From positions 1-11,133 of the forward strand of contig JAEWPL010000139.1 of assembly GCA_023460615.1 (NCBI GenBank): a stretch of 11,133 nucleotides of DNA. The letters run 5' to 3'. The notes below the pieces were generated by a model. It had not been told where the DNA came from. It searched no databases and saw only the letters and a list, made by a program, of their open reading frames with translations. Positions 1-7,019 of the stretch are shown in pieces (position 1 is the first letter of the stretch; each line of letters opens with the position of its first letter). Source of the stretch: Pseudomonadota bacterium. Lineage in GTDB: Bacteria > Pseudomonadota > Gammaproteobacteria > Enterobacterales > Succinivibrionaceae. The position numbers and the translations under genes were made by a program.

Positions 1-721
1 TAGTATCACCGATTACATCTAGGACATCATCCCAAACTTGGAAAGCTAAACCTACTTTGGTTGCATACTCATCTAAGATAGCAATTTCTTCACTTGAGGC
101 TCTCTCACTAGCATAAGCCCCCATTAACACAGCAGCTCTAATTAAGGCACCTGTCTTTTTAGAATGCAAAAGCTTTAAACTCTCAAGTGGAATATGTTTA
201 CCCTCAGAGTCAAGATCAATTGCCTGACCTCCACACATACCTGAGTAACCAGCTTTAGTAGCTAAAATACGAGTTAAAGTAGCCACGGTTTTATCTGACA
301 ATTGGGAGTTTTGATCAGACAAAATCTCAAAAGCTAAAGTTTGTAGTGCATCACCTGCTAAAAGGGCCTGAGTTTGAGAGAACTTTACATGTACAGTCTC
401 ATGACCACGACGTAATTTGTCATTGTCCATCTCAGGCATATCGTCATGAATTAAAGAATACGCGTGCACACATTCAATAGCCGCGGCAGCATAGTCTAGT
501 TTGTCATCACTTTGACCAAAAGCTTTTCCTGTAGCATACACTAGTAAAGGTCTAGCTCTCTTACCACCTAACAACAAGCCATAAGACATTGCAGCTTTTA
601 AATTAGGTGCTGCATTATCTAAACTATTTAGGTAGTTCTCCATAAAAGAGTTAACTCTTTTAACTACCTTTGGTGCAAATTCTTTTAAATCCACAACAAT
701 ACCTTTAAAGTTATGCTTCAT
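1..721 (-). CDS. ispA: Farnesyl diphosphate synthase (polyprenyl synthetase), partial: C-terminus outside window
   Basis: The protein condenses isopentenyl diphosphate with dimethylallyl and geranyl diphosphate to make the C15 precursor of quinone side chains and undecaprenyl phosphate; it is cytosolic. My translation from ATG at 721 (MKHNFKGIVVDLKEF) stays open for 240 codons to the window edge. It shows the GGKRAR substrate motif, the first aspartate-rich motif DDMPEMD at residues 93-99 followed by LRRG, the GGQAIDL segment, a KTGALIRA helix, and the second aspartate-rich motif DDVLD at residues 231-235. E. coli IspA is 299 aa, so about 60 residues are missing. The start overlaps the end of xseB by 11 bases, the usual xseB-ispA arrangement, which suggests coupled translation; dxs often comes next but lies outside the window. 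The short type (C15 rather than longer chain) is inferred from overall similarity and from the xseB linkage. Confidence 0.93.
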   Translation of the reverse strand, partial: MKHNFKGIVVDLKEFAPKVVKRVNSFMENYLNSLDNAAPNLKAAMSYGLLLGGKRARPLLVYATGKAFGQSDDKLDYAAAAIECVHAYSLIHDDMPEMDNDKLRRGHETVHVKFSQTQALLAGDALQTLAFEILSDQNSQLSDKTVATLTRILATKAGYSGMCGGQAIDLDSEGKHIPLESLKLLHSKKTGALIRAAVLMGAYASERASSEEIAILDEYATKVGLAFQVWDDVLDVIGDT

Positions 722-938
722 CACCATTTAAAGCTTTAGTAGCTTTTTCACGTGCTACTGTAAGCTTTAAAGACATTTCATCAAGATTTTTCTTGCAAGA
801 AACTGCAAGTTCCATACCTTGACTGTAAAGAGCAATAGCCTCATCAATAGGCAAATTGCCTTGTTCAAGTTTTTTAGTCAACTCTTCAAGGTTTGTTAAT
901 TTTTCCTCTAAGGAGGTCATATTGCCTTCACTTGCCAT
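711..938 (-). CDS. xseB: Exodeoxyribonuclease VII small subunit
   Basis: This is the small subunit of exonuclease VII, which with XseA degrades single-stranded DNA from either end in the cytoplasm. The product is 75 aa (E. coli 80 aa) and has the family core: a first helix around SLEEKLTNLEELTKKLEQGN, then LPIDEAIALYSQGMELA and a second helix of the helical hairpin. I chose ATG 938 because AGGTGA lies 5 bases before it, overlapping the pheT stop. A longer frame from GTG 947 (abutting the pheT stop) and a shorter one from ATG 920 are possible; all keep the conserved domain. It lies between pheT and ispA and overlaps ispA by 11 bases, so it is almost certainly part of one transcript with them. 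The large subunit xseA is not in the window. Confidence 0.92.
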   Translation of the reverse strand: MASEGNMTSLEEKLTNLEELTKKLEQGNLPIDEAIALYSQGMELAVSCKKNLDEMSLKLTVAREKATKALNGDEA

Positions 939-943
939 ACAGA

Positions 944-949
944 TCACCT
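944..949 (-). promoter_or_regulatory. Ribosome binding site of xseB, overlapping the pheT stop codon
   Basis: On the minus strand the sequence TAGGTGATCTGTATG joins the pheT stop (TAG, 950-948) to the xseB ATG at 938. AGGTGA is a fair Shine-Dalgarno match with a 5-base spacer. This decides the ATG at 938 over the GTG at 947, which would sit inside the site itself. Confidence 0.6.
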
Positions 950-3326
950 ATGAACGTAAAACAGCACCAAACTTCTCTTTAGCAGCATCAACAATTGTTG
1001 TTGCTAAAGTATCAACTTCAGTATCTTCTAGAGTACGCTCTACAGCTTGTGCAATTACGCCTAAAGCTACAGAGTGCTTATCACCTAAAGAAGCATCCTC
1101 AAAGACGTCAAAGATCTTAACATCTTGAACTAAAGCACCGCCTACTTGCTTAATTAAAGAGATTAAATCATTTACAGCAACTGACTTGTCAATTACAAAA
1201 GCAAAGTCTCTACGTACTGAAGGGAATTTTGAGATTGCATGGTAGCTTGGTACTACTCTAGTCTCAATAGCACTACGTAAAATCTCAAATACACCAACCT
1301 TTTGCTTAAAGCCTAATGCTTTTTGAGTGGTTGGATGTAACATACCAAAGTAACCTACCTTTACACCATCTTTGTAAAGATCAGCACCTTGACCTGGGTG
1401 TAAGAATTTCTCAGTAGTTCTTTGAACACTGAAAGCATCCTTGTTTACAGTTACATTCAATAATGCTTCAACATCAGCTTTGATATCAAAGAAGTCTACA
1501 GATCTTGTCTTAGCAGTCCAAGATTCCTCACTGATATCGCCTACGCTAATACCTGCAACCATAGGAACCTGTGATACACCGTTTTCAGCTTTCTCATCAA
1601 TGATGTAACGTAAGCCTTGCTCAAATAAACGAACAGAACGTTGCTGACGGTTAGCATTGTACTTAGCTACGATGGATAGACCTGCAAGTAGGCTAGTACG
1701 CATTGCTGACAATTCAGGAGAAATAGGAGTATTTAACATCAATGGTTTGATGTCTGAGAACTCTTTTAATACCTTAGGATCAGTAAAGGAGTAAGTAATA
1801 GCTTCGTTATAGCCTACAGATACTAGAGCATTCTTAATATCTTTATCTAAAACAACTTCTTCTTTTTCATGAACCATGTAAAGTTCACTTACAGGAGTTG
1901 CGTTCTTGATGTTGTCGTAACCATAAATACGAGCAACTTCCTCAATTAGATCTTCTTCAATAGCGATATCAAATCTAAAGCTTGGAGATACGCAAGTAAA
2001 GCCACCATCTACTTTAACTGGATTTAACTCTAAGTTCTTTAAGATGTTAAATACAGTGTTCTCATCGATTTGTTGACCTAATACTTTAGTAAGTTTTGTC
2101 ATACGTAAAGTAATAGGCTCGTGTTTTGGAAGATCTTTTTCTGAGACTACTTCGTTGATAGGACCTGCCTTGCCACCTGCAATTTCAATTAACAAAGCAG
2201 TAGCTCTTTCCATAGCACGACGTTGATTGTCATGATCTACACCGCGCTCAAAACGGTGAGAAGCATCTGTATCTAGACCGTAGCTACGAGCTCTACCTTT
2301 AATGGCATCAGGACTGAAGAAAGCTGACTCTAACAATACATCAGTAGTATTCTCATCAATACCTGAATTTAGACCACCGAAGATACCAGCTAAAGCTACA
2401 GGACCTGTGGCATCAGTAATCAAAAGAGTATTAGCATTTAGCTTAAGCTCTTCACCTGATAACACAGTCATCTTCTCATCTTGATGAGCTTTTCTTACTA
2501 CAATCTTATCTTTTAACTTGTTTAAATCAAAAGAATGTAAAGGTTGGCTAAACTCTAACATTACGTAGTTAGTTACATCCACGATAGGAGATACAGAGCG
2601 GATTCCACAACGACGTAATTTCTCAACCATCCAAAGTGGGGTTACAGCCTTTTGATTTACACCACGAATTACTCTATCAAGATAACGTGGACAACCTTGT
2701 TTGTCTTCAACTTCAACTGGGAAGACATCATCAATGGTTGGCTTTACAGGCTCAATTACTGGATACTTGCACTCTTTATTTAATAAAACTGCAACTTCAC
2801 GAGCAATACCGCAAATACCTAAGCAGTCAGGACGGTTAGAGGTTAAATCTACGTCAATTACTTTATCATTTAACTTAAAGTACTCACGTACATCCATACC
2901 AAGAGGAGCATCTTCAGGTAATTCGATGATACCATTTGACTCTTCAGCCATACCTAGCTCTTTGTAAGAGCAAAGCATACCGTTAGATTCAACACCACGA
3001 AGTTTTGCCTTTTTAATGGTTATACCGTTAACATGTGCGCCAATTAAAGATACACATACCTTTAAACCTTCACGGCAATTTGGAGCACCACAAACAATTT
3101 GGAAAATCTCACCAGTGCCTGCATCAACTTTAGTTACGTGCATGTGGTCAGAATCTGGATGTGGAACGCACTCTAAAACTTTTCCAATAACTACTTTATC
3201 AAAGTTATCTGCAACATCACTTACGCTATCTACTTCTAGACCTGCCATAGTGATTTTGTCTGACAATTCATCAGCACTTAGGTTGTTATCAACCCACTCA
3301 TCAATCCATTGTTTATTAAAAATCAT
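948..3326 (-). CDS. pheT: Phenylalanyl-tRNA synthetase beta subunit
   Basis: This is the beta subunit of the alpha2-beta2 enzyme that charges tRNA-Phe; it carries tRNA recognition and the editing site that removes Tyr-tRNA-Phe. The product is 792 aa (E. coli 795). In order: an N-terminal part opening WIDEWV and DKITMAGLEVD; an EMAP-type OB-fold tRNA-binding domain with HPDSDHMHVTKVD at 56-68 and VCGAPNCR at 78-85; the B3/B4 editing domain ending near GRARSYGLDTDASHRFERG; the B5 domain with EEDLIEEVARIYGYDNI; a catalytic-like core with YSFTDPKV and LHPGQGADLY; and a C-terminal anticodon-binding ferredoxin-fold domain from about 699, with FPSVRRD at 701-707. It starts 23 bases after the pheS stop with only a weak AAGTGGA ribosome site, and its TAG stop supplies part of the xseB ribosome site. 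No sign of truncation. Confidence 0.98.
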   Translation of the reverse strand: MIFNKQWIDEWVDNNLSADELSDKITMAGLEVDSVSDVADNFDKVVIGKVLECVPHPDSDHMHVTKVDAGTGEIFQIVCGAPNCREGLKVCVSLIGAHVNGITIKKAKLRGVESNGMLCSYKELGMAEESNGIIELPEDAPLGMDVREYFKLNDKVIDVDLTSNRPDCLGICGIAREVAVLLNKECKYPVIEPVKPTIDDVFPVEVEDKQGCPRYLDRVIRGVNQKAVTPLWMVEKLRRCGIRSVSPIVDVTNYVMLEFSQPLHSFDLNKLKDKIVVRKAHQDEKMTVLSGEELKLNANTLLITDATGPVALAGIFGGLNSGIDENTTDVLLESAFFSPDAIKGRARSYGLDTDASHRFERGVDHDNQRRAMERATALLIEIAGGKAGPINEVVSEKDLPKHEPITLRMTKLTKVLGQQIDENTVFNILKNLELNPVKVDGGFTCVSPSFRFDIAIEEDLIEEVARIYGYDNIKNATPVSELYMVHEKEEVVLDKDIKNALVSVGYNEAITYSFTDPKVLKEFSDIKPLMLNTPISPELSAMRTSLLAGLSIVAKYNANRQQRSVRLFEQGLRYIIDEKAENGVSQVPMVAGISVGDISEESWTAKTRSVDFFDIKADVEALLNVTVNKDAFSVQRTTEKFLHPGQGADLYKDGVKVGYFGMLHPTTQKALGFKQKVGVFEILRSAIETRVVPSYHAISKFPSVRRDFAFVIDKSVAVNDLISLIKQVGGALVQDVKIFDVFEDASLGDKHSVALGVIAQAVERTLEDTEVDTLATTIVDAAKEKFGAVLRS

Positions 3327-3349
3327 TTTTACTATCCACTTCTTATGTA

Positions 3350-4333
3350 TTAGGCAAATTGTTTTAAGAAACGTAAGTCATTCTCAAAGAATGCACGTAA
3401 ATCATTTACGCCATAACGTAACATGGTTAAGCGCTCAACGCCCATACCAAAGGCATAACCAACATATTTATCAGTATCGATACCTACGTTACGTAATACA
3501 TTTGGATGCACCATACCGCAACCTAATACTTCAAGCCACTTACCGCCTTTTCTGCGTAAATCAACTTCAGCTGAAGGCTCTGTGAATGGGAAGAATGAAG
3601 GACGGAAACGAACTTCTAATTCTTCTTCAAAGAACTTTAATAAAAACTCATTTAAAACACCCTTAAGCTCTGCAAAAGAAGTGTGCTCTTCCACTAATAG
3701 ACCTTCTACTTGGTGGAACATAGGAGTATGAGTCATATCATAGTCATTACGATATACTCTACCAGGAGCAATAATTCTGATAGGAGGCTTTTGAGTCTCC
3801 ATGGTTCTTACCTGTACAGATGAGGTCTGAGAACGTAGTAATAGACCATTCTCTACAGTGAATGTATCTTGTGAAGAACGAGCTGGGTGATTTGGAGGTA
3901 AATTTAAAGCATCGAAATTGTGGTAATCATCTTCAATCTCAGGACCACCAACTACGCTAAAGCCCATTGAACCGAAGATCTCTTTGATTCTTTCAATAGT
4001 GCGACTAATTGGGTGCTCATTACCAATAGAATTGGATCTTCCAGGTAAAGAAATATCTACTGTTTCTTTTGATAACTTTTCTGCTAAAGCAGCATTTTCA
4101 ATTTGAGCTCGACGCTCTTCAATAGCTGCAACTACGGCTTGCTTTGCTTCATTGATGATAGCTCCACGTACAGGACGCTCTTGAGCAGATAATTTACCTA
4201 GCTCTTGCATAAAAGCAGCAAATTCGCCTTTCTTACCTAAAAAATTAACTCTTACAGCATCTAATTCTTGTAAATCTTTTGCATTATTTGCTGCGTTTAC
4301 GCCATTTAATTTGGCTTCTTCTAACTTGTCCAT
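3350..4333 (-). CDS. pheS: Phenylalanyl-tRNA synthetase alpha subunit
   Basis: This is the catalytic alpha subunit, a class II synthetase that activates phenylalanine and transfers it to tRNA-Phe. The product is 327 aa, the same length as E. coli PheS, and the two align without gaps from residue 1, which fixes the ATG at 4333. An N-terminal coiled-coil arm (about 1-85) would bind tRNA. The catalytic domain follows with PGRVYRNDYDMTHTPMFHQ (motif 2 region, 190-208), FRPSFFPFTEPSAEVD (243-258), the Gly-rich EVLGCGMVHPNVL, and motif 3 in GMGVERL (296-302). Ala294 of the amino-acid pocket is present, as in wild-type E. coli. There is no clear Shine-Dalgarno site before the ATG. It leads the pheS-pheT-xseB-ispA run. 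I found no pheM-like Phe-rich leader peptide upstream. Confidence 0.98.
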   Translation of the reverse strand: MDKLEEAKLNGVNAANNAKDLQELDAVRVNFLGKKGEFAAFMQELGKLSAQERPVRGAIINEAKQAVVAAIEERRAQIENAALAEKLSKETVDISLPGRSNSIGNEHPISRTIERIKEIFGSMGFSVVGGPEIEDDYHNFDALNLPPNHPARSSQDTFTVENGLLLRSQTSSVQVRTMETQKPPIRIIAPGRVYRNDYDMTHTPMFHQVEGLLVEEHTSFAELKGVLNEFLLKFFEEELEVRFRPSFFPFTEPSAEVDLRRKGGKWLEVLGCGMVHPNVLRNVGIDTDKYVGYAFGMGVERLTMLRYGVNDLRAFFENDLRFLKQFA

Positions 4334-4428
4334 CGATATATACCAGTATACAAAAGGACTTCATGTCCAAAGTTTAAATTACAGATAGTTAGCTATTATC
4401 TCATTTTTATTGCCATAAAGGAAATTTA

Positions 4429-4443
4429 ATTGCAACGTGCAAT
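4429..4443. repeat. 15-base palindrome (ATTGCA-3-TGCAAT) upstream of pheS
   Basis: ATTGCA at 4429-4434 and TGCAAT at 4438-4443 are exact reverse complements around a 3-base centre. It lies about 95 bases before the pheS start. It could be an operator or a short stem in the pheS leader, or chance in AT-rich DNA. No known regulator is assigned. Confidence 0.45.
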
Positions 4444-4500
4444 ACTAGATCACTTATCTTGCAAAATTTATTTCTTTGAACGATTGTTAATGGTATGGAT

Positions 4501-4639
4501 GCTAATGTAAATTAACTTTTAGTAGCTTTGGTTCACTCTTGATACTCTAACCTTAGGCTTGGACACCCCAATTTTTCACTTTCGTTAATTTACCTACCTT
4601 TAAACATTGCTAGCATTAGCTTCCACTAATGGAGTGAAC
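4501..4639. repeat. Cluster of inverted repeats in the gene-free region
   Basis: Three exact inverted pairs are visible: GTAAATTAAC (4507-4516) with GTTAATTTAC (4584-4593); GCTAATG (4501-4507) with CATTAGC (4614-4620); and GTTCACTC (4531-4538) with GAGTGAAC (4632-4639). The first two are nested and could form one interrupted stem; the third crosses them, so the whole is not one simple hairpin. The pattern suggests a rearranged or decayed element rather than a working terminator. Confidence 0.55.
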
Positions 4640-4715
4640 ATCAACTTAGTCTTGATAAGATCTGAAAATACTATTGTGCTTGGTAATCAAAGCTTAGCAA
4701 AAATTCTATTTTCAA

Positions 4716-5414
4716 CTATTCTTTTGAATCTATTAGCAAAGATACGTTTGTAAACCTATTTAGAGAGTTTTTTTCTTTCTTTATAAAGGTCCAAGTTTCT
4801 TTGTAATTTCCATCTACTTTTAGTTTAGGCTGATTGAAAAATTCTATGTATTTTTCTGCTGAATCTTCTTGACCATATAAATCAACAAATTTATCTGCAA
4901 ATTCATATTTTTCATCTAGAGTGCAATTTTGCTGATTAAAAGTTACATGTTCTAAATTGCAAGACATGAAATATATCTTGTAAGGAATAGAGTTTATTGT
5001 ATTCTTTTTTAGCAAACACTCTATATTTGCTCTTTTTCTTTTATTTCTTTCAGAAACCTTTTTGATATTATCAGTAAGGATATTATCATTTGTATACAAC
5101 AGATGTTTCTGACCTTGTTGCAACTTAATATCTGAATCTTTGATAAAAGCACCGTCTGTATCAATGATATGTATAATTCTGCAAATATCTTGTTTTAGTT
5201 CTATTGAGTTTCTAGTTAAATAAGCATCTAAATAAGAATTTACCTCTTCTACCACATTACTTGAATCAACATTAGAGTTTGAAGTTATATCCCCACTAGT
5301 AACATTTACAACAACTTTATCTGTATCAAAAATCTTTGTAAAAAAATGCTCTAAGGCAATTAAGTCTGTTTCACCTTCAACTAATACAAATATAATTTTC
5401 TTTCTAGCTTTCAT
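4716..5414 (-). CDS. TOPRIM-like protein, putative effector nuclease of an ATPase-linked defence pair
   Basis: The product is 232 aa, with no signal peptide or membrane segment. Residues 6-17 read KIIFVLVEGETD, a beta strand followed by the acidic turn of a TOPRIM fold (E13); a Gly loop follows (TSGDITSNSN, G41), then strand ICRIIHIIDTDG with the DxD pair D85/D87. E plus DxD is the metal-binding set of OLD-type TOPRIM nucleases and of RloB and DUF4435 (AriB) proteins. A basic KRKRAN patch lies at 125-130. SCNLEHV (151-157) stands where related proteins often carry a Cys/Phe-Glu motif, and the tail ETWTFIKKEKNSLNR (206-220) looks conserved but I cannot name it. The ATG at 5414 overlaps the end of the ATPase gene by 11 bases, so the two are very likely coexpressed and work together. 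Nuclease activity and the exact family are inferred. Both genes are visibly AT-richer than their neighbours. Confidence 0.7.
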   Translation of the reverse strand: MKARKKIIFVLVEGETDLIALEHFFTKIFDTDKVVVNVTSGDITSNSNVDSSNVVEEVNSYLDAYLTRNSIELKQDICRIIHIIDTDGAFIKDSDIKLQQGQKHLLYTNDNILTDNIKKVSERNKRKRANIECLLKKNTINSIPYKIYFMSCNLEHVTFNQQNCTLDEKYEFADKFVDLYGQEDSAEKYIEFFNQPKLKVDGNYKETWTFIKKEKNSLNRFTNVSLLIDSKE

Positions 5415-6813
5415 GGTAAAGACCTGCTTTTCTAAATGCTATTGCAACTTCAGCATTATCAGTTGATTCATATATTGGCTCTTTTGATAAACCAACAATG
5501 ATATCTCTATAGTACAAGTGTCTTAGATTATTATTTCTTTTAATATTGGAATACCTAATGTATCTGTTATTAGGGTTAACAGTTGTAAATGCAACAAAAC
5601 TAGCATCTAAAGTTTCCAAAGGACGAAGATTATGCAACGTAAAAATTAGTTGTCCTTTTCCTCTTTCAGATATTATTTTTAATAATTCTCCCAATAAATA
5701 TTCAAATATTCCCGAGTCGATTTCATCTATCGCCACTGTTACAGATGGATTGTTATAGACAGAAATTAGCAAATGAAGTATTGAAATGATCTTTTTAATT
5801 CCTTCTGATTCATTCTTTAAAGGAATTTCTTTTGAATTCTTTTTAGAAACAATTTGTATTCTCTTACAAACAGTTCCTTTTTCGTTAATTTCACTACCTA
5901 AATAGTTAATGCCAATTTCCAATTTAGGAACAATTTTTCTCAATACGATGTTCATATTGGAAATTACTTTTTCTAATAATGAACATACATTTTCAGGAAT
6001 TACACTTGGCTGAGTTAAATTGATTACAATAGTTCCAAATGAAGAGTCCACGTTTTTAAAGATAATAGGTAAGTCATCTAAGCTTATACGTGCTGAAGCT
6101 GATGTTGTTATGATAAACAAATCGTAGTACGCATACTTAATCAAAGATTTGATTGCAAAAAACAGTTCTGAGTTGCTACAAGATGCTTCAATAACTTTAA
6201 AAAATTCAAGTGAAAAGATATAAGATTTTGAGGCGTTTTTAGTTAATTCTTTTATTAAAGCTAACTTATCTTTTAATTGGTCGTTTTTACCGATTATTTG
6301 CAATAAAGTATTTTTTGGTAACAGAATATCCTTATCAGAAGAAGTATCTGCAAGTATAGTTTTCTTCTTTTTATTTCCTTCTTGATCTGAATAAGAATAC
6401 GACAATTTTTCATTACAAATTAGAGGTTTAATTGTTGTTTTAATTGAACCCCCATTTATTACATTTTCAGTAGTTTCTTCTTCTTGCTTGGTTAAATTTA
6501 CTTCATAGAATATGTTGTATAATTTCTTTGTCTCAATATCTTTTACATCAAAAGTAAATTTTAATTCCAAACTTTCAGAATCAACATTGATATCATCTAA
6601 AAAACTATTATCAATTTTTTGACCTGTTAAAATATTCTTTAACAACTCGATTGCATTTATTAAAGCGGTTTTTCCTGAACCATTTTGACCATATAATGCA
6701 AGCACACTTGATCTAAATTGACTTTTTTTGTTTTCAAGATCCACATAACCATGTTTTGTATTTTTGAAATTAGAAATCTCAATATTCTTTATTCTTACTA
6801 AGACATTATTCAT
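5404..6813 (-). CDS. AAA15/OLD-type ATPase, putative sensor of an ATPase-TOPRIM defence pair
   Basis: The product is a 469-aa ABC-like ATPase of the AAA15 (COG1106) kind. The N-terminus has the usual strand IKNIEISNFKNTK, followed by Walker A GQNGSGKT at 42-49. A long middle insert, as expected for this class, carries a Lys/Glu-rich segment around 105-155. The ABC-like signature is NESEG at 334-338, Walker B is VAIDEID with D363/E364, and the H-switch is FTLHN with H394. The C-terminal LRHLYYRDIIVG and AFRKAG segments also recur in AAA15 proteins. There is no TOPRIM domain in this chain; the next gene, overlapping by 11 bases, supplies it. Such pairs (PARIS AriA/AriB, RloA/RloB) are anti-phage or found in defence islands; that role is inferred here. 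A promoter and a palindrome lie just upstream. One sampled 60-base line of the pair gives about 28% GC against about 43% in ureC, suggesting acquisition. Confidence 0.85.
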   Translation of the reverse strand: MNNVLVRIKNIEISNFKNTKHGYVDLENKKSQFRSSVLALYGQNGSGKTALINAIELLKNILTGQKIDNSFLDDINVDSESLELKFTFDVKDIETKKLYNIFYEVNLTKQEEETTENVINGGSIKTTIKPLICNEKLSYSYSDQEGNKKKKTILADTSSDKDILLPKNTLLQIIGKNDQLKDKLALIKELTKNASKSYIFSLEFFKVIEASCSNSELFFAIKSLIKYAYYDLFIITTSASARISLDDLPIIFKNVDSSFGTIVINLTQPSVIPENVCSLLEKVISNMNIVLRKIVPKLEIGINYLGSEINEKGTVCKRIQIVSKKNSKEIPLKNESEGIKKIISILHLLISVYNNPSVTVAIDEIDSGIFEYLLGELLKIISERGKGQLIFTLHNLRPLETLDASFVAFTTVNPNNRYIRYSNIKRNNNLRHLYYRDIIVGLSKEPIYESTDNAEVAIAFRKAGLYHES

Positions 6814-6839
6814 ACAAAATTTTCTTCTAAAGTTAAAAA

Positions 6840-6856
6840 TGAAACATTTTGTTCCA
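6840..6856. promoter_or_regulatory. 17-base palindrome, possible operator before the ATPase gene
   Basis: On the minus strand TGGAACA-AAA-TGTTTCA forms 7-base arms with one mismatch (G opposite T). It lies between the predicted -10 box (6872-6867) and the ATPase start at 6813, at about the predicted transcription start. A repressor bound here could block the start; alternatively it is a short stem in the mRNA leader. No regulator gene is visible beside it. Confidence 0.45.
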
Positions 6857-6866
6857 TTTTAACACT

Positions 6867-6894
6867 TTTATAGGTTATTACGCATAATTGTAAA
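6867..6894 (-). promoter_or_regulatory. Predicted sigma-70 promoter of the ATPase-TOPRIM unit
   Basis: On the minus strand TTTACA (6894-6889), a 16-base spacer and TATAAA (6872-6867) match the consensus at four and five of six positions respectively. The start would fall near 6860, giving a leader of about 47 bases. A weak AGAAG ribosome site precedes the ATG at 6813. The DNA here is AT-rich, so chance matches are common. Confidence 0.5.
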
Positions 6895-6927
6895 AATAAA
6901 TTGAGGGATTTATAGCTAATTTTTTAA

Positions 6928-7008
6928 GTTGCACTACAAGACAAGAAAACTTCTAATAAGAAGATTAAATCAATTGCCAAGAAGCATAAGATAGAAATTG
7001 ATGAGTAA
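6928..7008 (+). pseudogene. Orphan 26-codon reading frame, possible 3' remnant of a lost plus-strand gene
   Basis: Between a TAA at 6925 and a TAA at 7006 the plus strand is open and reads VALQDKKTSNKK followed by IKSIAKKHKIEIDE. It is a hydrophilic, Lys-rich tail with no start codon in frame. It ends 11 bases before the plus-strand terminator at 7020. The pairing of a coding-looking tail and a well-placed terminator suggests the 3' end of a gene whose front was lost, perhaps when the neighbouring ATPase unit arrived. I do not recognise the family, and the frame is short enough to be chance. Confidence 0.3.
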
Positions 7009-7019
7009 GAGCTATTTTT

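Larger units (their letters stand above)
4334..4715. other. Gene-free region between the ATPase/TOPRIM unit and pheS
   Basis: These 382 bases hold no convincing gene on either strand. They must contain the pheS promoter and leader unless pheS is read through from upstream, but no promoter stands out: on the minus strand a GATAAT at 4401-4396 is a possible -10 without a good -35. There is a weak hairpin (GGAC 4356-4359 with GTCC 4365-4368) just before pheS, a 15-base palindrome at 4429-4443, and a cluster of inverted repeats at 4501-4639. The 3' half of the region (about 4560-4700) may be mobile-element debris. No clear terminator follows the TOPRIM gene. Confidence 0.6.

Noticed and set aside
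3016..3585. A 189-codon plus-strand frame opposite pheT and pheS
   Set aside because: It is antisense to two certain genes, spans their junction, and has no recognisable domain; long antisense frames are common opposite conserved genes.
4349..4368. The GGAC/GTCC hairpin plus T-rich tail before pheS as an attenuator
   Set aside because: The stem has only four base pairs and no leader peptide precedes it, so it would not stop transcription on this evidence.
4607..4753. A 48-codon plus-strand frame from TTG 4607, overlapping the end of the TOPRIM gene
   Set aside because: It has only a TTG start, no ribosome site, and its second half is antisense to a better supported gene. Its coding look is not enough.
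4716..6813. A link between the ATPase-TOPRIM pair and the neighbouring pheST genes (tRNA targeting)
   Set aside because: AriB of PARIS cleaves a tRNA, but adjacency to a tRNA synthetase operon is no evidence of such a target here, and the pair has its own promoter.
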